Origin: JACMMS01 sp043758775
GTDB taxonomy: Bacteria > Pseudomonadota > Gammaproteobacteria > Burkholderiales > Methylophilaceae
Assembly (NCBI GenBank): GCA_043758775.1
Contig: JAYVMU010000054.1
Span: 1-41,609 of the forward strand
Reading direction: 5' to 3'
DNA length: 41,609 nt
The notes under the pieces were generated by a model, which did not search any database, was not told where the DNA came from, and was given only the letters and a program-made list of their open reading frames with translations. Both the position numbers and the translations under genes were made by a program. Position 1 is the stretch's first letter. Each line of letters opens with the position of its first letter. Shown piece after piece: positions 16,924 through 25,622 of this stretch.

Positions 16924-17721
16924 CTATTCAGCAAATTTGTCGTTGATTGCACTAATCAGCGGTCCAAGTTTAGGCGGGCGCGCCTCAATATCAACTCTGA
17001 CCCCCAACTTATCTAGCGCATTACTACATACAGGGCCGATGGAGGCGATTAAGCTTCGATTGATACTTGCAATTAGTTGCTGTTCTCTACCCAAGCTTTT
17101 TGCCAGAGTAAATAGATTCTCTGCTTGCGATGCACTGGTAAAACAAACCATATCAACAATGTTTTGATCTAGTGAATTCATTAGTAGAATCAGTGGTTGT
17201 GTGTCTGGCATGCTCCAGCGATAGGTGGCAATTTCAGTGATGTTTGCTCCTTTATCCGTCAATAATTGCTGCAGTTCAAGATTAGTGCTGCCATAACGCT
17301 GTACTACGATTGTCTTGCCTCTGATACTTGTTGTGCCAAATGCAGCAATGATTTCATGGGTGGTGTAGGGGTCTTCTGCGCGCAAGTCAATGCGCACTTG
17401 ACGAGAGCGTAAAGCTGCGGTGGGTTTAGGGCCACGCACGGCAACCGTGGCCAGTTCAAGAAACCTCAATAATCTGCCAGTAAGATGCAGCTGGTCTGTA
17501 GTAGCAAATAAGGCCTTAACACCCACTGCGGTTTGAAATATAAAAATATCCGGTGGGCTTATATCCCAGTTGTTAATTAACTCTGCTATATGTACTGGGT
17601 CTATGTCCGGAATTTCAGCTAATGCAGGTGCTAAAAGAGCTTTTCCACCATATTTCCTGACAATGTCGGCAAGCTGCTCGCCAGAGCGGCTCTCTAGAAT
17701 AGCAATGGTTTTATTTTTCAA
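16924..17721 (-). CDS. Uroporphyrinogen-III synthase family protein
   Basis: A 265-residue protein resembling HemD: two Rossmann-like lobes with IAILESRSGEQLADIVRKYG at the N-terminus, QTAVGVKALF and later VCFTSASQAENLF. HemD cyclises hydroxymethylbilane to uroporphyrinogen III for haem, sirohaem and cobalamin. It stands alone rather than next to hemC, so it may be a second copy, or linked to another tetrapyrrole branch. The start is TTG at 17721, backed by AAAGG eight bases upstream and no in-frame ATG. Sequence conservation in this family is weak, so the fold is surer than the exact reaction. Confidence 0.8.
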   Translation of the reverse strand: MKNKTIAILESRSGEQLADIVRKYGGKALLAPALAEIPDIDPVHIAELINNWDISPPDIFIFQTAVGVKALFATTDQLHLTGRLLRFLELATVAVRGPKPTAALRSRQVRIDLRAEDPYTTHEIIAAFGTTSIRGKTIVVQRYGSTNLELQQLLTDKGANITEIATYRWSMPDTQPLILLMNSLDQNIVDMVCFTSASQAENLFTLAKSLGREQQLIASINRSLIASIGPVCSNALDKLGVRVDIEARPPKLGPLISAINDKFAE

Positions 17722-17760
17722 TGAACTAGCCTTTAATTTATTAATTTACCACTCTTTTGT

Positions 17761-18504
17761 CTAGTGTAATGTAGTTCCTACGAGTACAGGTTTAACTTGA
17801 TACAGAATTGGGAATGTCTGCTTTAACTGCTCAATTTTAGGCAAATCGTTAAACACAATGTAAGGGTAATTTGGGTTTAGCGTTAAAAAATTCTGATGGT
17901 AGCCCTCAGCTGGGTAAAAAGCACGGTATGTTTCAACACGCGTAACAATTGGCGCCTTAAATACTTTAGCTTGATTGAGTTGTGCTAAATATTCCTGCGC
18001 TATATTTTTTTGTGATTCATTGATAGGAAAGACCGCGGAACGATACTGTGTACCAGAGTCTGGGCCTTGGCGGTTAAGTTCAGTCGGGTTGTGTGCTACG
18101 GAGAAAAATATTTGCAATAATTTACCATAAGTTATCTGTGTTGGATCATAGGTGATCTGTACTGACTCGGCATGCCCTGTGTCGCCTTTGCTTACTTTGT
18201 CGTAAAAGGCAGTATTGCGATTGCCACCGGAGTAGCCAGACACAACATTTTTGACACCTTTTACATGCTGATATACTCCTTGAATACCCCAGAAACAACC
18301 GCCTGCCAGCACCATCGTCTCTGAATGAATATTAGCTATAGGTTCATCGCTGGCTGGTGGAGGAATTACAACGGCTACTTCGGACGCAAATGCTGTGCTA
18401 TAACTTATTAGTGTGCCAATGCTAAGCAATAGTATTATTCGAATAGCATTAGTAAGTGTTGTTTGAATAGACCATTGCTTGGTTTCTGTTTTGAAAATGC
18501 TCAT
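17761..18504 (-). CDS. msrA: Exported peptide-methionine (S)-S-oxide reductase MsrA
   Basis: A 247-residue protein with an N-terminal signal anchor (AIRIILLLSIGTLISYSTAFA, about residues 21-41) and a full MsrA domain. The catalytic motif GGCFWG is at about residues 68-73, followed by GYSGG, DTGHAESVQITYDP and the GTQYRS segment. It reduces methionine-S-sulfoxide in exported proteins. GGAG precedes the ATG. It lies 35 bases after the damaged DipZ-like thioredoxin gene on the same strand; such periplasmic thioredoxins can supply electrons to exported MsrA, so the pair looks like an oxidative-damage repair operon whose reductant partner has been compromised. Confidence 0.93.
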   Translation of the reverse strand: MSIFKTETKQWSIQTTLTNAIRIILLLSIGTLISYSTAFASEVAVVIPPPASDEPIANIHSETMVLAGGCFWGIQGVYQHVKGVKNVVSGYSGGNRNTAFYDKVSKGDTGHAESVQITYDPTQITYGKLLQIFFSVAHNPTELNRQGPDSGTQYRSAVFPINESQKNIAQEYLAQLNQAKVFKAPIVTRVETYRAFYPAEGYHQNFLTLNPNYPYIVFNDLPKIEQLKQTFPILYQVKPVLVGTTLH

Positions 18505-18539
18505 GCTGGTGACTCCTTTAAATAGTATGGATTTTTTTG

Positions 18540-19499
18540 TTATCCAAAAGTGAATGCAAACGCCTGCACACCTGGATCAAGAAATTCGATTTCAAACACG
18601 CTATCTTTTACGATTTTTTGCCTAACTAACTGATATAAGCGTTCGCCAATCACTATGCCATTGCCCTCAGAATCAACGTCCACACCGTGATCTGCCCCTA
18701 GAGCTTTTCCATCAATTAAAACTTTGAATCGCACTGGTTTGCCATTGGCATTAGGGCCCAGCACAAGGTGTAAATCTCTGGCGTGAAAATGGTAAGTAAT
18801 GTGGCCATGTTGGCCGACTAAAATTGCTTTTTCATCTTCTATATGCCACTTTCCATCTAAGCCCCACTGATTTAAAGCTAGCTTGGTAGGTAAGGTGTAA
18901 GTATGGGCACTATCATGTACTTGCTCTTCAGTCGATGTGAAGTTTTTTGCTTGTGCATAACCAATATAGGTTTCTGGCGATTGTATTGTTGACATATCTG
19001 AAGCCATCTGAATACCTTGAGCATCGGTCGTGGCAACGCCTGTAGAAACATTGGTTTTACCAGCTTCTGTTAGTAATTCTTGAATAATATGCTCAGATTT
19101 ATCATACTCCCCTTCACCAAAATGATGATAACGAATCTGACCTTTGGCATCTATAAAATAGTGTGCGGGCCAGTATTTATTATTAAAAGCTTGCCAAATC
19201 GCATAGTTATTATCAATTGCCACAGGATAAGTAATGCCTAGATCTTGAGTTGCTTTTTTGACATTGGTAATATTTTTCTCAAAAGCAAACTCAGGTGCAT
19301 GAACGCCAATAACGACAAGGCCTTGATCTCGATACTTATCAGCCCAAGCTTGAATATATGGTAAAGAGCGAAGGCAATTAATGCATGAGTAAGTCCAGAA
19401 ATCAATGAGTACTACTTTGCCACGCAACGCTTCAGCAGTCAGTGGTGGCGAGTTTAACCACGCTACGGCGCCTTTAAGAGGGGGTAATTGACCTTCTAC
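18540..19499 (-). pseudogene. DipZ/TlpA-type thioredoxin, 5'-truncated or frameshifted
   Basis: The frame encodes the C-terminal two thirds of a DipZ-type protein: a linker (EGQLPPLKGAVAWLNSPPLT), a TlpA-like thioredoxin domain with redox motif SCINC, and the beta-rich C-terminal DipZ domain (ITYHFHARDLHLVLGP, FLDPGVQAFAFTFG). The usual N-terminal CcdA-like membrane domain is missing. Conserved sequence continues upstream of any usable start: the only in-frame start-like codon is TTG at 19427, inside the conserved LRGKVVLIDFW segment, and the frame closes at a TGA upstream. A separate 30-codon ATG frame ends at 19496, exactly where the conserved part begins, suggesting a deletion junction or one-base frameshift. 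A non-functional gene is likely, though a sequencing error should be excluded. Confidence 0.75.
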
Positions 19500-19588
19500 A
19501 GTTCTGCAGCTTGAACCAGTTTTTTGGTTAGCTCGTCAAGTTGGGCGCGAGTTGGATTTCCAAGTATTGCTAATTCATATAGCGCCAT
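19496..19588 (-). CDS. 30-codon ORF abutting the DipZ-like fragment
   Basis: An ATG at 19588 with TTAAGG just upstream opens a 30-codon frame (MALYELAILGNPTRAQ, then LDELTKKLVQAAEL) ended by TAG 19496-19498. Its end coincides with the first conserved codons of the DipZ-like frame, one frame off. It may be the true N-terminus of the downstream gene before a frameshift, the N-terminal stump of another gene fused by deletion, or chance. The protein-like helical sequence argues against chance. Family not recognised. Confidence 0.35.
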   Translation of the reverse strand: MALYELAILGNPTRAQLDELTKKLVQAAEL

Positions 19589-19753
19589 AAAACCTTAATA
19601 TAGTAGCTTAGCTATTTAGTTTTTTAAAAAATTAAAGATTGCAGCTTTGTATAAAACTTTACCTCTATTAGTGAACATTCTCCATAAATCTAATATAAAA
19701 AATTTAACTCAACTTCTGGAGCTAAATGCAGCCAGCAACTAAAACTAACAATC

Positions 19754-20056
19754 TTATTTTACTCTCAAAGCTTCTATACTCTTTGGCCATTGTCGTGAGG
19801 TGTGATATACCCTAAGAATTTCCACAATTTCATCAACGACTCTATAAGGTAGTACATAAGATAAATTGCTTATGACCAGCTCCTTTGTACCTTTGATACG
19901 CCCTCTACGGCCAATATTGGGATGTGTAACAAGTAATTCAACTTGTCTATGAATTTCATCATCTACATCAAAGGCTGCCGATGGATTCTCTTCAGCAATG
20001 TATGCCACGATTTCTAATAAGTCATCGAGAGCTAGCGCACGCCACTTAATCCGCAC
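19754..20056 (-). CDS. RelE/ParE-family toxin
   Basis: A 100-residue protein with the RelE/ParE fold signature: an N-terminal MRIKWRALALDDLLEIVAYIAEENPSAA helix pair, LVTHPNIGRRGR, and a C-terminal strand series ending IVEILRVYHTSRQWP. This is typical of type II toxins that act on ribosomes or gyrase. It starts 11 bases inside the end of the antitoxin gene upstream, the usual coupled order. It is probably part of a decayed integrated element next to tRNA-Lys. Confidence 0.85.
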   Translation of the reverse strand: MRIKWRALALDDLLEIVAYIAEENPSAAFDVDDEIHRQVELLVTHPNIGRRGRIKGTKELVISNLSYVLPYRVVDEIVEILRVYHTSRQWPKSIEALRVK

Positions 20057-20510
20057 GTGTTAGCTTCCTGGCATCAATCACATGTTGAATCGCAGCTCTT
20101 GATTTAGCTTTAGCTTCTTCATTTGAAATAGAAGGCCGCGGATCGTTAATAGAAGCCTGTACGCCCTCGCGAAACCACTTATCGTAAGCTGCAGACTCAT
20201 GCGCATGACGCATACGCTCTGCTGTGTCTTTACGAACTTTCCCAGCAATTACAGCTTTGTTATAGTGAGTAGCATCCAGCAGGTCAAAACGTGCAATGTG
20301 CAACTCGCCTTTTAAGTAACTGACGCAACTATCTAGTGAACTCCAAAGACGCGGCCTGTCGGTACGTTGCGTAACTAGAGGCATTTCTTCAGTACCAATT
20401 TTCAGCACTACAGACCAGCCTCCTGAAGCACCAATAATAGATGCGCCTCGAATCATATGTCCTTTGACCATGCGTTTTGCAATAGCCGTATCTATAGTTT
20501 GATTGCTCAT
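20046..20510 (-). CDS. ParC-like antitoxin, partner of the RelE/ParE toxin
   Basis: A 154-residue protein with a plasmid ParC-like N-terminal part (VKGHMIRGASIIGASGGWSVVLKIG, then RTDRPRLWSSLDSCVSYLK) and a C-terminal helical toxin-binding tail (MRHAHESAAYDKWFREGV, SNEEAKAKSRAAIQHV) like that of PaaA/ParD-type antitoxins. It overlaps the toxin start. Such modules are typical of plasmids and integrated elements. The gap 20511-20732 upstream is AT-rich and holds its presumed promoter; I see no gene there. Confidence 0.75.
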   Translation of the reverse strand: MSNQTIDTAIAKRMVKGHMIRGASIIGASGGWSVVLKIGTEEMPLVTQRTDRPRLWSSLDSCVSYLKGELHIARFDLLDATHYNKAVIAGKVRKDTAERMRHAHESAAYDKWFREGVQASINDPRPSISNEEAKAKSRAAIQHVIDARKLTRAD

Positions 20511-20732
20511 TTTAGATTCCTTACGATATTGATAGAATTACATTAGAAGAATTATGTAATTATTCTAATAAAAATGCAACCAATGATTAGATGTAAAGGC
20601 TACCAACTGAATATAACACTCGTTGTGTGAAACTGTTTTGTTAATACTCATAAACTATATGGAATTCATGTACTTTTTGTAGCTGACTTAAATTATCACG
20701 ATAAGTTAGTTTGAGACGCTGTTTGCATAACC

Positions 20733-21077
20733 TTGGTCATAAGGTCAACTCCTGTAGCTCGACAGAAAGGTAAGCATCCAACAAGCGTATTTACCTATCG
20801 CGGAAAGCCATTTAAGGCCGCAAATACTAAAGCATGGAAACTAGCTTTAGAACGCGCTGCTATCACTGACTTTAAATGGCATGACCTGCGACATACTTGG
20901 GCTACTTGGCAAAGGCAAGCAGGAACGCCAACACATGAGTTACAAAGACTGGGTGGTTGGAAGACTGCATCGATGGTTGAACGCTATGCACATCTAGCGC
21001 CAGACCATCTTGCAACTGCTGCTTCACGCATTGATTCTGTTTTCGAAGGTTACGATTTGGCTACGGTCGACCAATAA
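20733..21077 (+). pseudogene. C-terminal remnant of a phage-type tyrosine recombinase
   Basis: The frame encodes only the last ~110 residues of an integrase: VARQKGKHPTSVFTYRGKP, the catalytic HDLRHTWATW box (His and Arg), LQRLGGWKT and the VERYAHLAPDHL segment with the nucleophilic Tyr. The N-terminal arm-binding and core-binding domains and the first catalytic Arg are missing. The frame opens only with a TTG that has no ribosome site. The stop lies 35 bases from the 3' end of tRNA-Lys, the usual neighbourhood of an integrase. It marks an old integrated element of which the toxin-antitoxin pair may be another relic. Confidence 0.85.
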
Positions 21078-21105
21078 AAAAAGCTCCCATTGCTGGAAGT
21101 CGCTT
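21076..21105 (-). terminator. Rho-independent terminator of tRNA-Lys
   Basis: On the minus strand, just after the tRNA, the sequence AGCGACTTCCA GCAA TGGGAGCT forms an imperfect hairpin followed by a run of seven or more T. It overlaps the end of the integrase remnant. Confidence 0.6.
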
Positions 21106-21111
21106 ATAATT

Positions 21112-21187
21112 TGGTAGGGGATGCGAGGTTCGAACTCGCGACAAACGGATTAAGAGTCCGCTGCTCTACCAACTGAGCTAATCCCCC
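21112..21187 (-). tRNA. tRNA-Lys (anticodon CTT)
   Basis: The minus strand folds as a 76-base tRNA: acceptor GGGGGAT pairing with ATCCCCT, D arm GCTCAGTTGGTAGAGC, anticodon stem GCGGA/TCCGT around loop CTCTTAA (anticodon CTT, lysine), T arm GCGAG TTCGAAC CTCGC, discriminator A and an encoded CCA. It is flanked by an integrase remnant at its 3' side, so its 3' end was probably used as an attachment site. Confidence 0.96.
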
Positions 21188-21294
21188 ATTCGTAGGCTGT
21201 GGATTATCAAGATAATAGCTTGTAAAGTCAACTTGCAATATTAGCTTGATAGCATGGTGCTATTGAGATTAATTAATTATTAAAGAGTTCTATC

Positions 21295-22929
21295 ATGCTT
21301 ATTCGCCATGTTTCAACACAGGCTTTTTTAGACCAAAAACCAGGCACTTCTGGCTTACGAAAAAAAGTAAAAGTTTTTCAGCAGGCTCATTATTTAGAAA
21401 ACTTTGTACAAAGTATTTTTGATAGTTTGACTATTCCACAAGGTGCTACTTTGGTCTTGGGCGGCGATGGACGTTATTACAATAGCGTTGCGATTCAAAC
21501 TATTATTAAAATGGCAGCAGCTAATGGTTTTGCGCGAGTGATGGTGGGGCAGGGCGGTATCCTTTCTACACCTGCTGCATCACATGTGATTCGCTTATAC
21601 AAAACCTTTGGCGGTTTGGTGCTTTCAGCTAGCCATAATCCAGGTGGAAAAGATGGTGATTTCGGCATTAAATATAATGTATCTAATGGTAGCCCTGCCT
21701 CAGAAACCATTACTGAAGCGGTGTTTGCGTTAAGTAAAAAAATTACAGAATACAAAATTGCAGATTTACCCGATATTGATTTAAACACATTAGCTGAAAC
21801 CAAATTTGGTGATTTTGTTGTGCAGGTATTTAATCCAGTGACTGATTATGCCGATTTAATGGCGACACTATTTGACTTTGAGGCGATTAAATCATTATTA
21901 ACCAGTGGTTTTAAAATGAAGTTTGATGGCATGCATGCAGTGACTGGACCTTATGCAAAAGAGATTTTTCTCAATCGTTTAGGCGCCGCTCAAGACTGTT
22001 TGATGAATTGCGACCCTTCTGAAGACTTTGCTGGCGGTCACCCAGACCCAAACTTAACCTATGCGGAAGACTTAGTGAAAGTTATGTACGCAGGAGAAGC
22101 GTCTCCTGACTTTGGGGCAGCATCGGATGGTGATGGCGACCGCAACATGATTTTAGGCAAAGGTTTTTTTGTGACGCCATCGGATAGCTTAGCTTTGATT
22201 GCAGCAAATGCCAAGTTAGCCCCTGGTTATATACAAGGCATTGCGGGCGTGGCGCGTTCTATGCCTACCAGCGGCGCGGTGGATCGTGTAGCTGAGGAGC
22301 TGGGTATTCCATGTTTTGAAACACCTACTGGTTGGAAATTTTTTGGCAATCTCATGGATGCGGGTAAAGTCACAATTTGTGGTGAGGAGAGCTTTGGTAC
22401 TAGTTCCAGTCATGTACGCGAGAAAGATGGGCTGTGGGCCGTATTGTTTTGGCTGAATATTTTGGCGATTAAACGTCAATCGGTTGAACGAATTGTGAAG
22501 CGCCACTGGTTGCAGTTTGGTCGCAATGTGTATTCACGTCATGACTATGAGGCGATTCCGCTTGAGGCTGCCAATAGTGTGATGGAACATATATATGCAA
22601 GTTTTTCTACTTTACCTAATCAAACGTTTGGTCGTTATACGGTTAAAAATTGTGATGATTTTAGCTATACCGATCCAATTGATGGCTCTGTTAGCACTAA
22701 GCAAGGCATTCGCATTTTGTTCACAGATGGCTCACGCATCGTATTCAGGCTATCCGGCACAGGCACAGAAGGTGCAACATTACGTGTGTATTTAGAGTCA
22801 TTTGAGCCAGACAGTGCAAACCATCATTTGGATGCGCAAGTGGCATTAGCTGAAATGATACAAATTTCTTTGCAGATTTCTGAGCTTAAACAAAGAGCTG
22901 GCCGTGATACGCCAACAGTTATTACCTAA
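21295..22929 (+). CDS. pgm: Alpha-D-glucose phosphoglucomutase
   Basis: A 544-residue enzyme with the phosphoserine loop SASHNPGGKDGDFGIKYN at about residues 111-128, metal-binding DGDGDRN at about 280-286, sugar-binding GEESFGTSS, and a C-terminal phosphate-binding FRLSGTGTEGATLRVY. These motifs define the glucose-specific phosphoglucomutase (PGM1-like) branch. It interconverts glucose-1-phosphate and glucose-6-phosphate, linking hexose phosphate pools with glycogen and nucleotide-sugar synthesis. It is a single gene, preceded by tRNA-Lys on the other strand and closed by a bidirectional terminator. Confidence 0.95.
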   Translation: MLIRHVSTQAFLDQKPGTSGLRKKVKVFQQAHYLENFVQSIFDSLTIPQGATLVLGGDGRYYNSVAIQTIIKMAAANGFARVMVGQGGILSTPAASHVIRLYKTFGGLVLSASHNPGGKDGDFGIKYNVSNGSPASETITEAVFALSKKITEYKIADLPDIDLNTLAETKFGDFVVQVFNPVTDYADLMATLFDFEAIKSLLTSGFKMKFDGMHAVTGPYAKEIFLNRLGAAQDCLMNCDPSEDFAGGHPDPNLTYAEDLVKVMYAGEASPDFGAASDGDGDRNMILGKGFFVTPSDSLALIAANAKLAPGYIQGIAGVARSMPTSGAVDRVAEELGIPCFETPTGWKFFGNLMDAGKVTICGEESFGTSSSHVREKDGLWAVLFWLNILAIKRQSVERIVKRHWLQFGRNVYSRHDYEAIPLEAANSVMEHIYASFSTLPNQTFGRYTVKNCDDFSYTDPIDGSVSTKQGIRILFTDGSRIVFRLSGTGTEGATLRVYLESFEPDSANHHLDAQVALAEMIQISLQISELKQRAGRDTPTVIT

Positions 22930-22939
22930 AAAATTAATT

Positions 22940-22966
22940 AAAAAGGTCAGAAAATCCGACCTTTTT
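22940..22966. terminator. Bidirectional terminator between pgm and the EF-hand gene
   Basis: AAAAAGGTC (22940-22948) and GACCTTTTT (22958-22966) form a nine-pair hairpin with a nine-base loop. A T run follows on either strand, so it can stop both convergent genes. Confidence 0.85.
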
Positions 22967-22983
22967 AATAGCGGCTAAATTAT

Positions 22984-23466
22984 TTATTTGCCAATATGTT
23001 TGCCTAACCATTCTTGTGCAGTAATTTGACCATCACCTGCTTTGTCCATGGCAGTGAAAATCTTTTTATGATAATTGATGAATTCTTCCTTAGTGATTTT
23101 ATGGTCATTATCTGTATCCATCATACCCATCATTTTCATGGTACGTAATTCGCGGCTATAACCACCAGTCGCTAAACTTAGTTTGGTTTTGCCATTAACA
23201 CCAACCCACTCTTTAGTATCGACAGAACCATCTTTGTCTGTGTCTAACTCATCAAAGAGTTTGCCATAATAGTCATCAAACTCAGCACTTGTCACCATGT
23301 GGTCACCATTTGCATCCAGCATTTTCATCATGCCCATGGTGTGCAATTGACGTGCGTAACCACCCGTACTTAGCATTGGCTCGGCGGCAAAAGAGGTTGC
23401 AGTAAATGCTACTGTTGATAATAGCGCTAATGTAATTAGTGCAATTTTGTTGATTTTCATGTTCAT
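22984..23466 (-). CDS. Periplasmic four-EF-hand metal-binding protein
   Basis: A 160-residue exported protein: signal peptide to about residue 28 (TATSFAA), then two similar halves, each starting TGGYxRxLxTM followed by a Met-rich helix and two EF-hand loops. The loops are at residues 51-62 (DANGDHMVTSAE), 75-86 (DTDKDGSVDTKE), 117-128 (DTDNDHKITKEE) and 141-152 (DKAGDGQITAQE). Starts within each pair are 24 residues apart, leaving only 12 between loops; this compact spacing resembles lanmodulin rather than calmodulin. Loop 2 has Asp at position 9, another lanmodulin-like trait, but no loop has Pro at position 2. Calcium or lanthanide binding is possible. AGGAG precedes the first ATG. It stands alone; the 240 bases upstream (23467-23706) hold the divergent promoters and nothing else I can see. 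Confidence 0.85.
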   Translation of the reverse strand: MNMKINKIALITLALLSTVAFTATSFAAEPMLSTGGYARQLHTMGMMKMLDANGDHMVTSAEFDDYYGKLFDELDTDKDGSVDTKEWVGVNGKTKLSLATGGYSRELRTMKMMGMMDTDNDHKITKEEFINYHKKIFTAMDKAGDGQITAQEWLGKHIGK

Positions 23467-23706
23467 TTCGTTACTCCTGTAGTAATTAAAAAATTATTGA
23501 GTACCCACACCATGCTAGATTTCTGTGATGTAAAAACTGTGTGAGTGTATCCAAGCAAACATTGGTCGCTTGGCTATATGTTTACTTACAATATTTTTAA
23601 TATTTATCTATAATAAAATATTTAACCAATTGAAATTATTACTTATTTCCATGTTTCTTAATTAAATGTGTGTTATATATAATAAGGTGATACATAAGGG
23701 GGCTCA

Positions 23707-24822
23707 ATGACGGCGGCAAGTTTTAATATTGAACAGGATTCTCAGGCACGTAAATCTATCGTGCTGACTGGTCAATGGTCGCTGCGCGTAGTTGAGAATG
23801 ACTTTGCCGAACTTAAAAAATCCCTGACTCCGTTTTTTACAGATCCTTTTATGCATTGGGATTTACAAAATATAGAGCAGCTAGACGCTGCAGGCGCTGC
23901 AGTTTTGATTAGCGGTTGGGGTGACAAACTTAATGCAAACGTGACTATCAAGCCAGATCAGGTTGAACTGTTGGATATGCTAGTTAATTTATCTGCTTCT
24001 CCACCTAGTCGAACACGTCATGACTTGTTTTCGCCCTTAGCTGGCTTAGGTTTACGTATCATTTTTTTTGTTCAGCATATCAAGGATTTTATACAACTGG
24101 TTGGCTTGCTTTTGATAGAAGTGGCTTACTTAATACGGCGCCCGCAAGATTTTCCTTGGCGTGAATTTAGCGCTAACATTTACAAAAGTGGCGTCACAGC
24201 ATTACCTGTAACAGCGCTACTTGGTTTTATGATAGGCGTTGCCATGGCTTATCTCATGGCGCGGCAATTGCGTATTTTTGGCGCTGATATTTTTATTGTA
24301 AATATCATGGGCTTGGCGATTATACGAGAATTAGGCCCGGTGCTGATGGCGGTTTTAGTTGCAGGTCGCTCGGGTTCCGCTATGACAGCGCAAATAGGTG
24401 TGATGCGCGTTACCGAGGAAATTGATGCACTTACCACCATGGGTATCTCGCGCATACTGAGGCTGATTTTACCCAAAGTATTAGGCTTGACATTTATTGC
24501 ACCATTTCTTGTGTTATGGACGTCATTTTGGGCGATTTCTGGTGGAGCATTCTCTGCTAATCACGAGCTAGGTATTAGCTTTAGGTTCTTTTTTGATTAT
24601 TTACCGCTGGTGGTACAGCCAGTTAATTTAATACTCGGTTTAATTAAAGGCCTGATGTTTGGTTTTGTTGTAACACTAGTGGCGTGCCATTTTGGTCTGC
24701 GTATTAAACCAAATACTGAAAGCTTGAGTAGTAGTACAACCAGTTCGGTGGTGACTTCTATTGTTGCTGTGATACTAGTGGATGCGTGGTTTGCCATTGC
24801 AACGCGAGGTATAGGTGTATGA
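23707..24822 (+). CDS. mlaE: Lipid-transport ABC permease MlaE with N-terminal STAS domain
   Basis: A 371-residue protein. Residues 1 to about 100 form a STAS/MlaB-like domain (VLTGQWSLRVVEN, LDAAGAAVLISGWG). The remainder is an MlaE permease with membrane helices and conserved segments FMIGVAMAYLMARQLR, GLAIIRELGPVLMAVLVAGRSGSA and the EEIDALTTMGI coupling helix. In E. coli the STAS protein MlaB is separate; here it is fused to the permease. With MlaF and MlaD it moves phospholipids or related lipids between inner and outer membrane. It starts the operon and overlaps mlaF by four bases. Confidence 0.93.
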   Translation: MTAASFNIEQDSQARKSIVLTGQWSLRVVENDFAELKKSLTPFFTDPFMHWDLQNIEQLDAAGAAVLISGWGDKLNANVTIKPDQVELLDMLVNLSASPPSRTRHDLFSPLAGLGLRIIFFVQHIKDFIQLVGLLLIEVAYLIRRPQDFPWREFSANIYKSGVTALPVTALLGFMIGVAMAYLMARQLRIFGADIFIVNIMGLAIIRELGPVLMAVLVAGRSGSAMTAQIGVMRVTEEIDALTTMGISRILRLILPKVLGLTFIAPFLVLWTSFWAISGGAFSANHELGISFRFFFDYLPLVVQPVNLILGLIKGLMFGFVVTLVACHFGLRIKPNTESLSSSTTSSVVTSIVAVILVDAWFAIATRGIGV

Positions 24823-25622
24823 ACCCGTGTGAGCCTATAAGCTATGATGCAGATATTGTATGTGAAGTAAACAATGTCTCTACTCAATTTGGTGATGTGG
24901 TGATTCATCAAGATGTCAACTTACAAATTAGACGCGGCGAAATCGTGGCTTTGATGGGTGGCTCTGGCAGTGGGAAAACCACGCTGCTGCGGCATATTGT
25001 TGGGCTTACTCAGCCCAATGCAGGTTCTATATTATTGTTTGGTGAAGATTTACATCGTTTGGAAAGAATGAAAAAGCAACGCCTAATGAATCGTTTTGGC
25101 ATGCTGTTTCAGCAGGGTGCATTATTTTCCGCGTTAAGTGTTTATGACAACATTGCATTCATGTTGCGCGAAGTAAAGCAATTTGACGAGCCAACAATAC
25201 GTAAGCTAGTCATGCACAAGCTCGCGCTGGTCGAGTTAGAGCCACATCATGGTGATTTACTGCCGGCACAGCTATCTGGCGGCATGATTAAGCGCGTAGG
25301 ATTAGCGCGTGCGTTGGCATTAGAGCCAGAATTACTTATGTTAGATGAGCCTACAGCGGGTCTTGACCCTGACCGCAGCAAAAGATTTGTTGAGTTAATT
25401 AAGCATTTAAAGCACTCGCTTGGCCTGACGGTGCTTTTTGTTACACATGATTTGGATACACTGGTGTTGCTAGCAGACCGTGTGGCGGTATTGGCGGATA
25501 AGAAAATTATTGCAGCTTGCTCGTTGGCTGATTTAGCGACTAATCAGCATCCTTTTATCGTCAATTTTTTTCATGGGATTAGTAACAAATTGCAGCCCCA
25601 TAAACTAGAGAGAGCTTATTAA
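24819..25622 (+). CDS. mlaF: Lipid-transport ABC ATPase MlaF
   Basis: A 267-residue ATP-binding subunit. Walker A GGSGSGKTT, Q-loop region FGMLFQQGALF, signature LSGGMIKRVGLARAL, Walker B LLMLDEPTAGLD and switch His in FVTHD are all present. The start at 24819 overlaps the mlaE stop (ATGA), preferred over the upstream open frame. MlaF powers the MlaFED complex. Its stop directly abuts the mlaD ATG, so the genes form one coupled operon. Confidence 0.95.
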   Translation: MNPCEPISYDADIVCEVNNVSTQFGDVVIHQDVNLQIRRGEIVALMGGSGSGKTTLLRHIVGLTQPNAGSILLFGEDLHRLERMKKQRLMNRFGMLFQQGALFSALSVYDNIAFMLREVKQFDEPTIRKLVMHKLALVELEPHHGDLLPAQLSGGMIKRVGLARALALEPELLMLDEPTAGLDPDRSKRFVELIKHLKHSLGLTVLFVTHDLDTLVLLADRVAVLADKKIIAACSLADLATNQHPFIVNFFHGISNKLQPHKLERAY

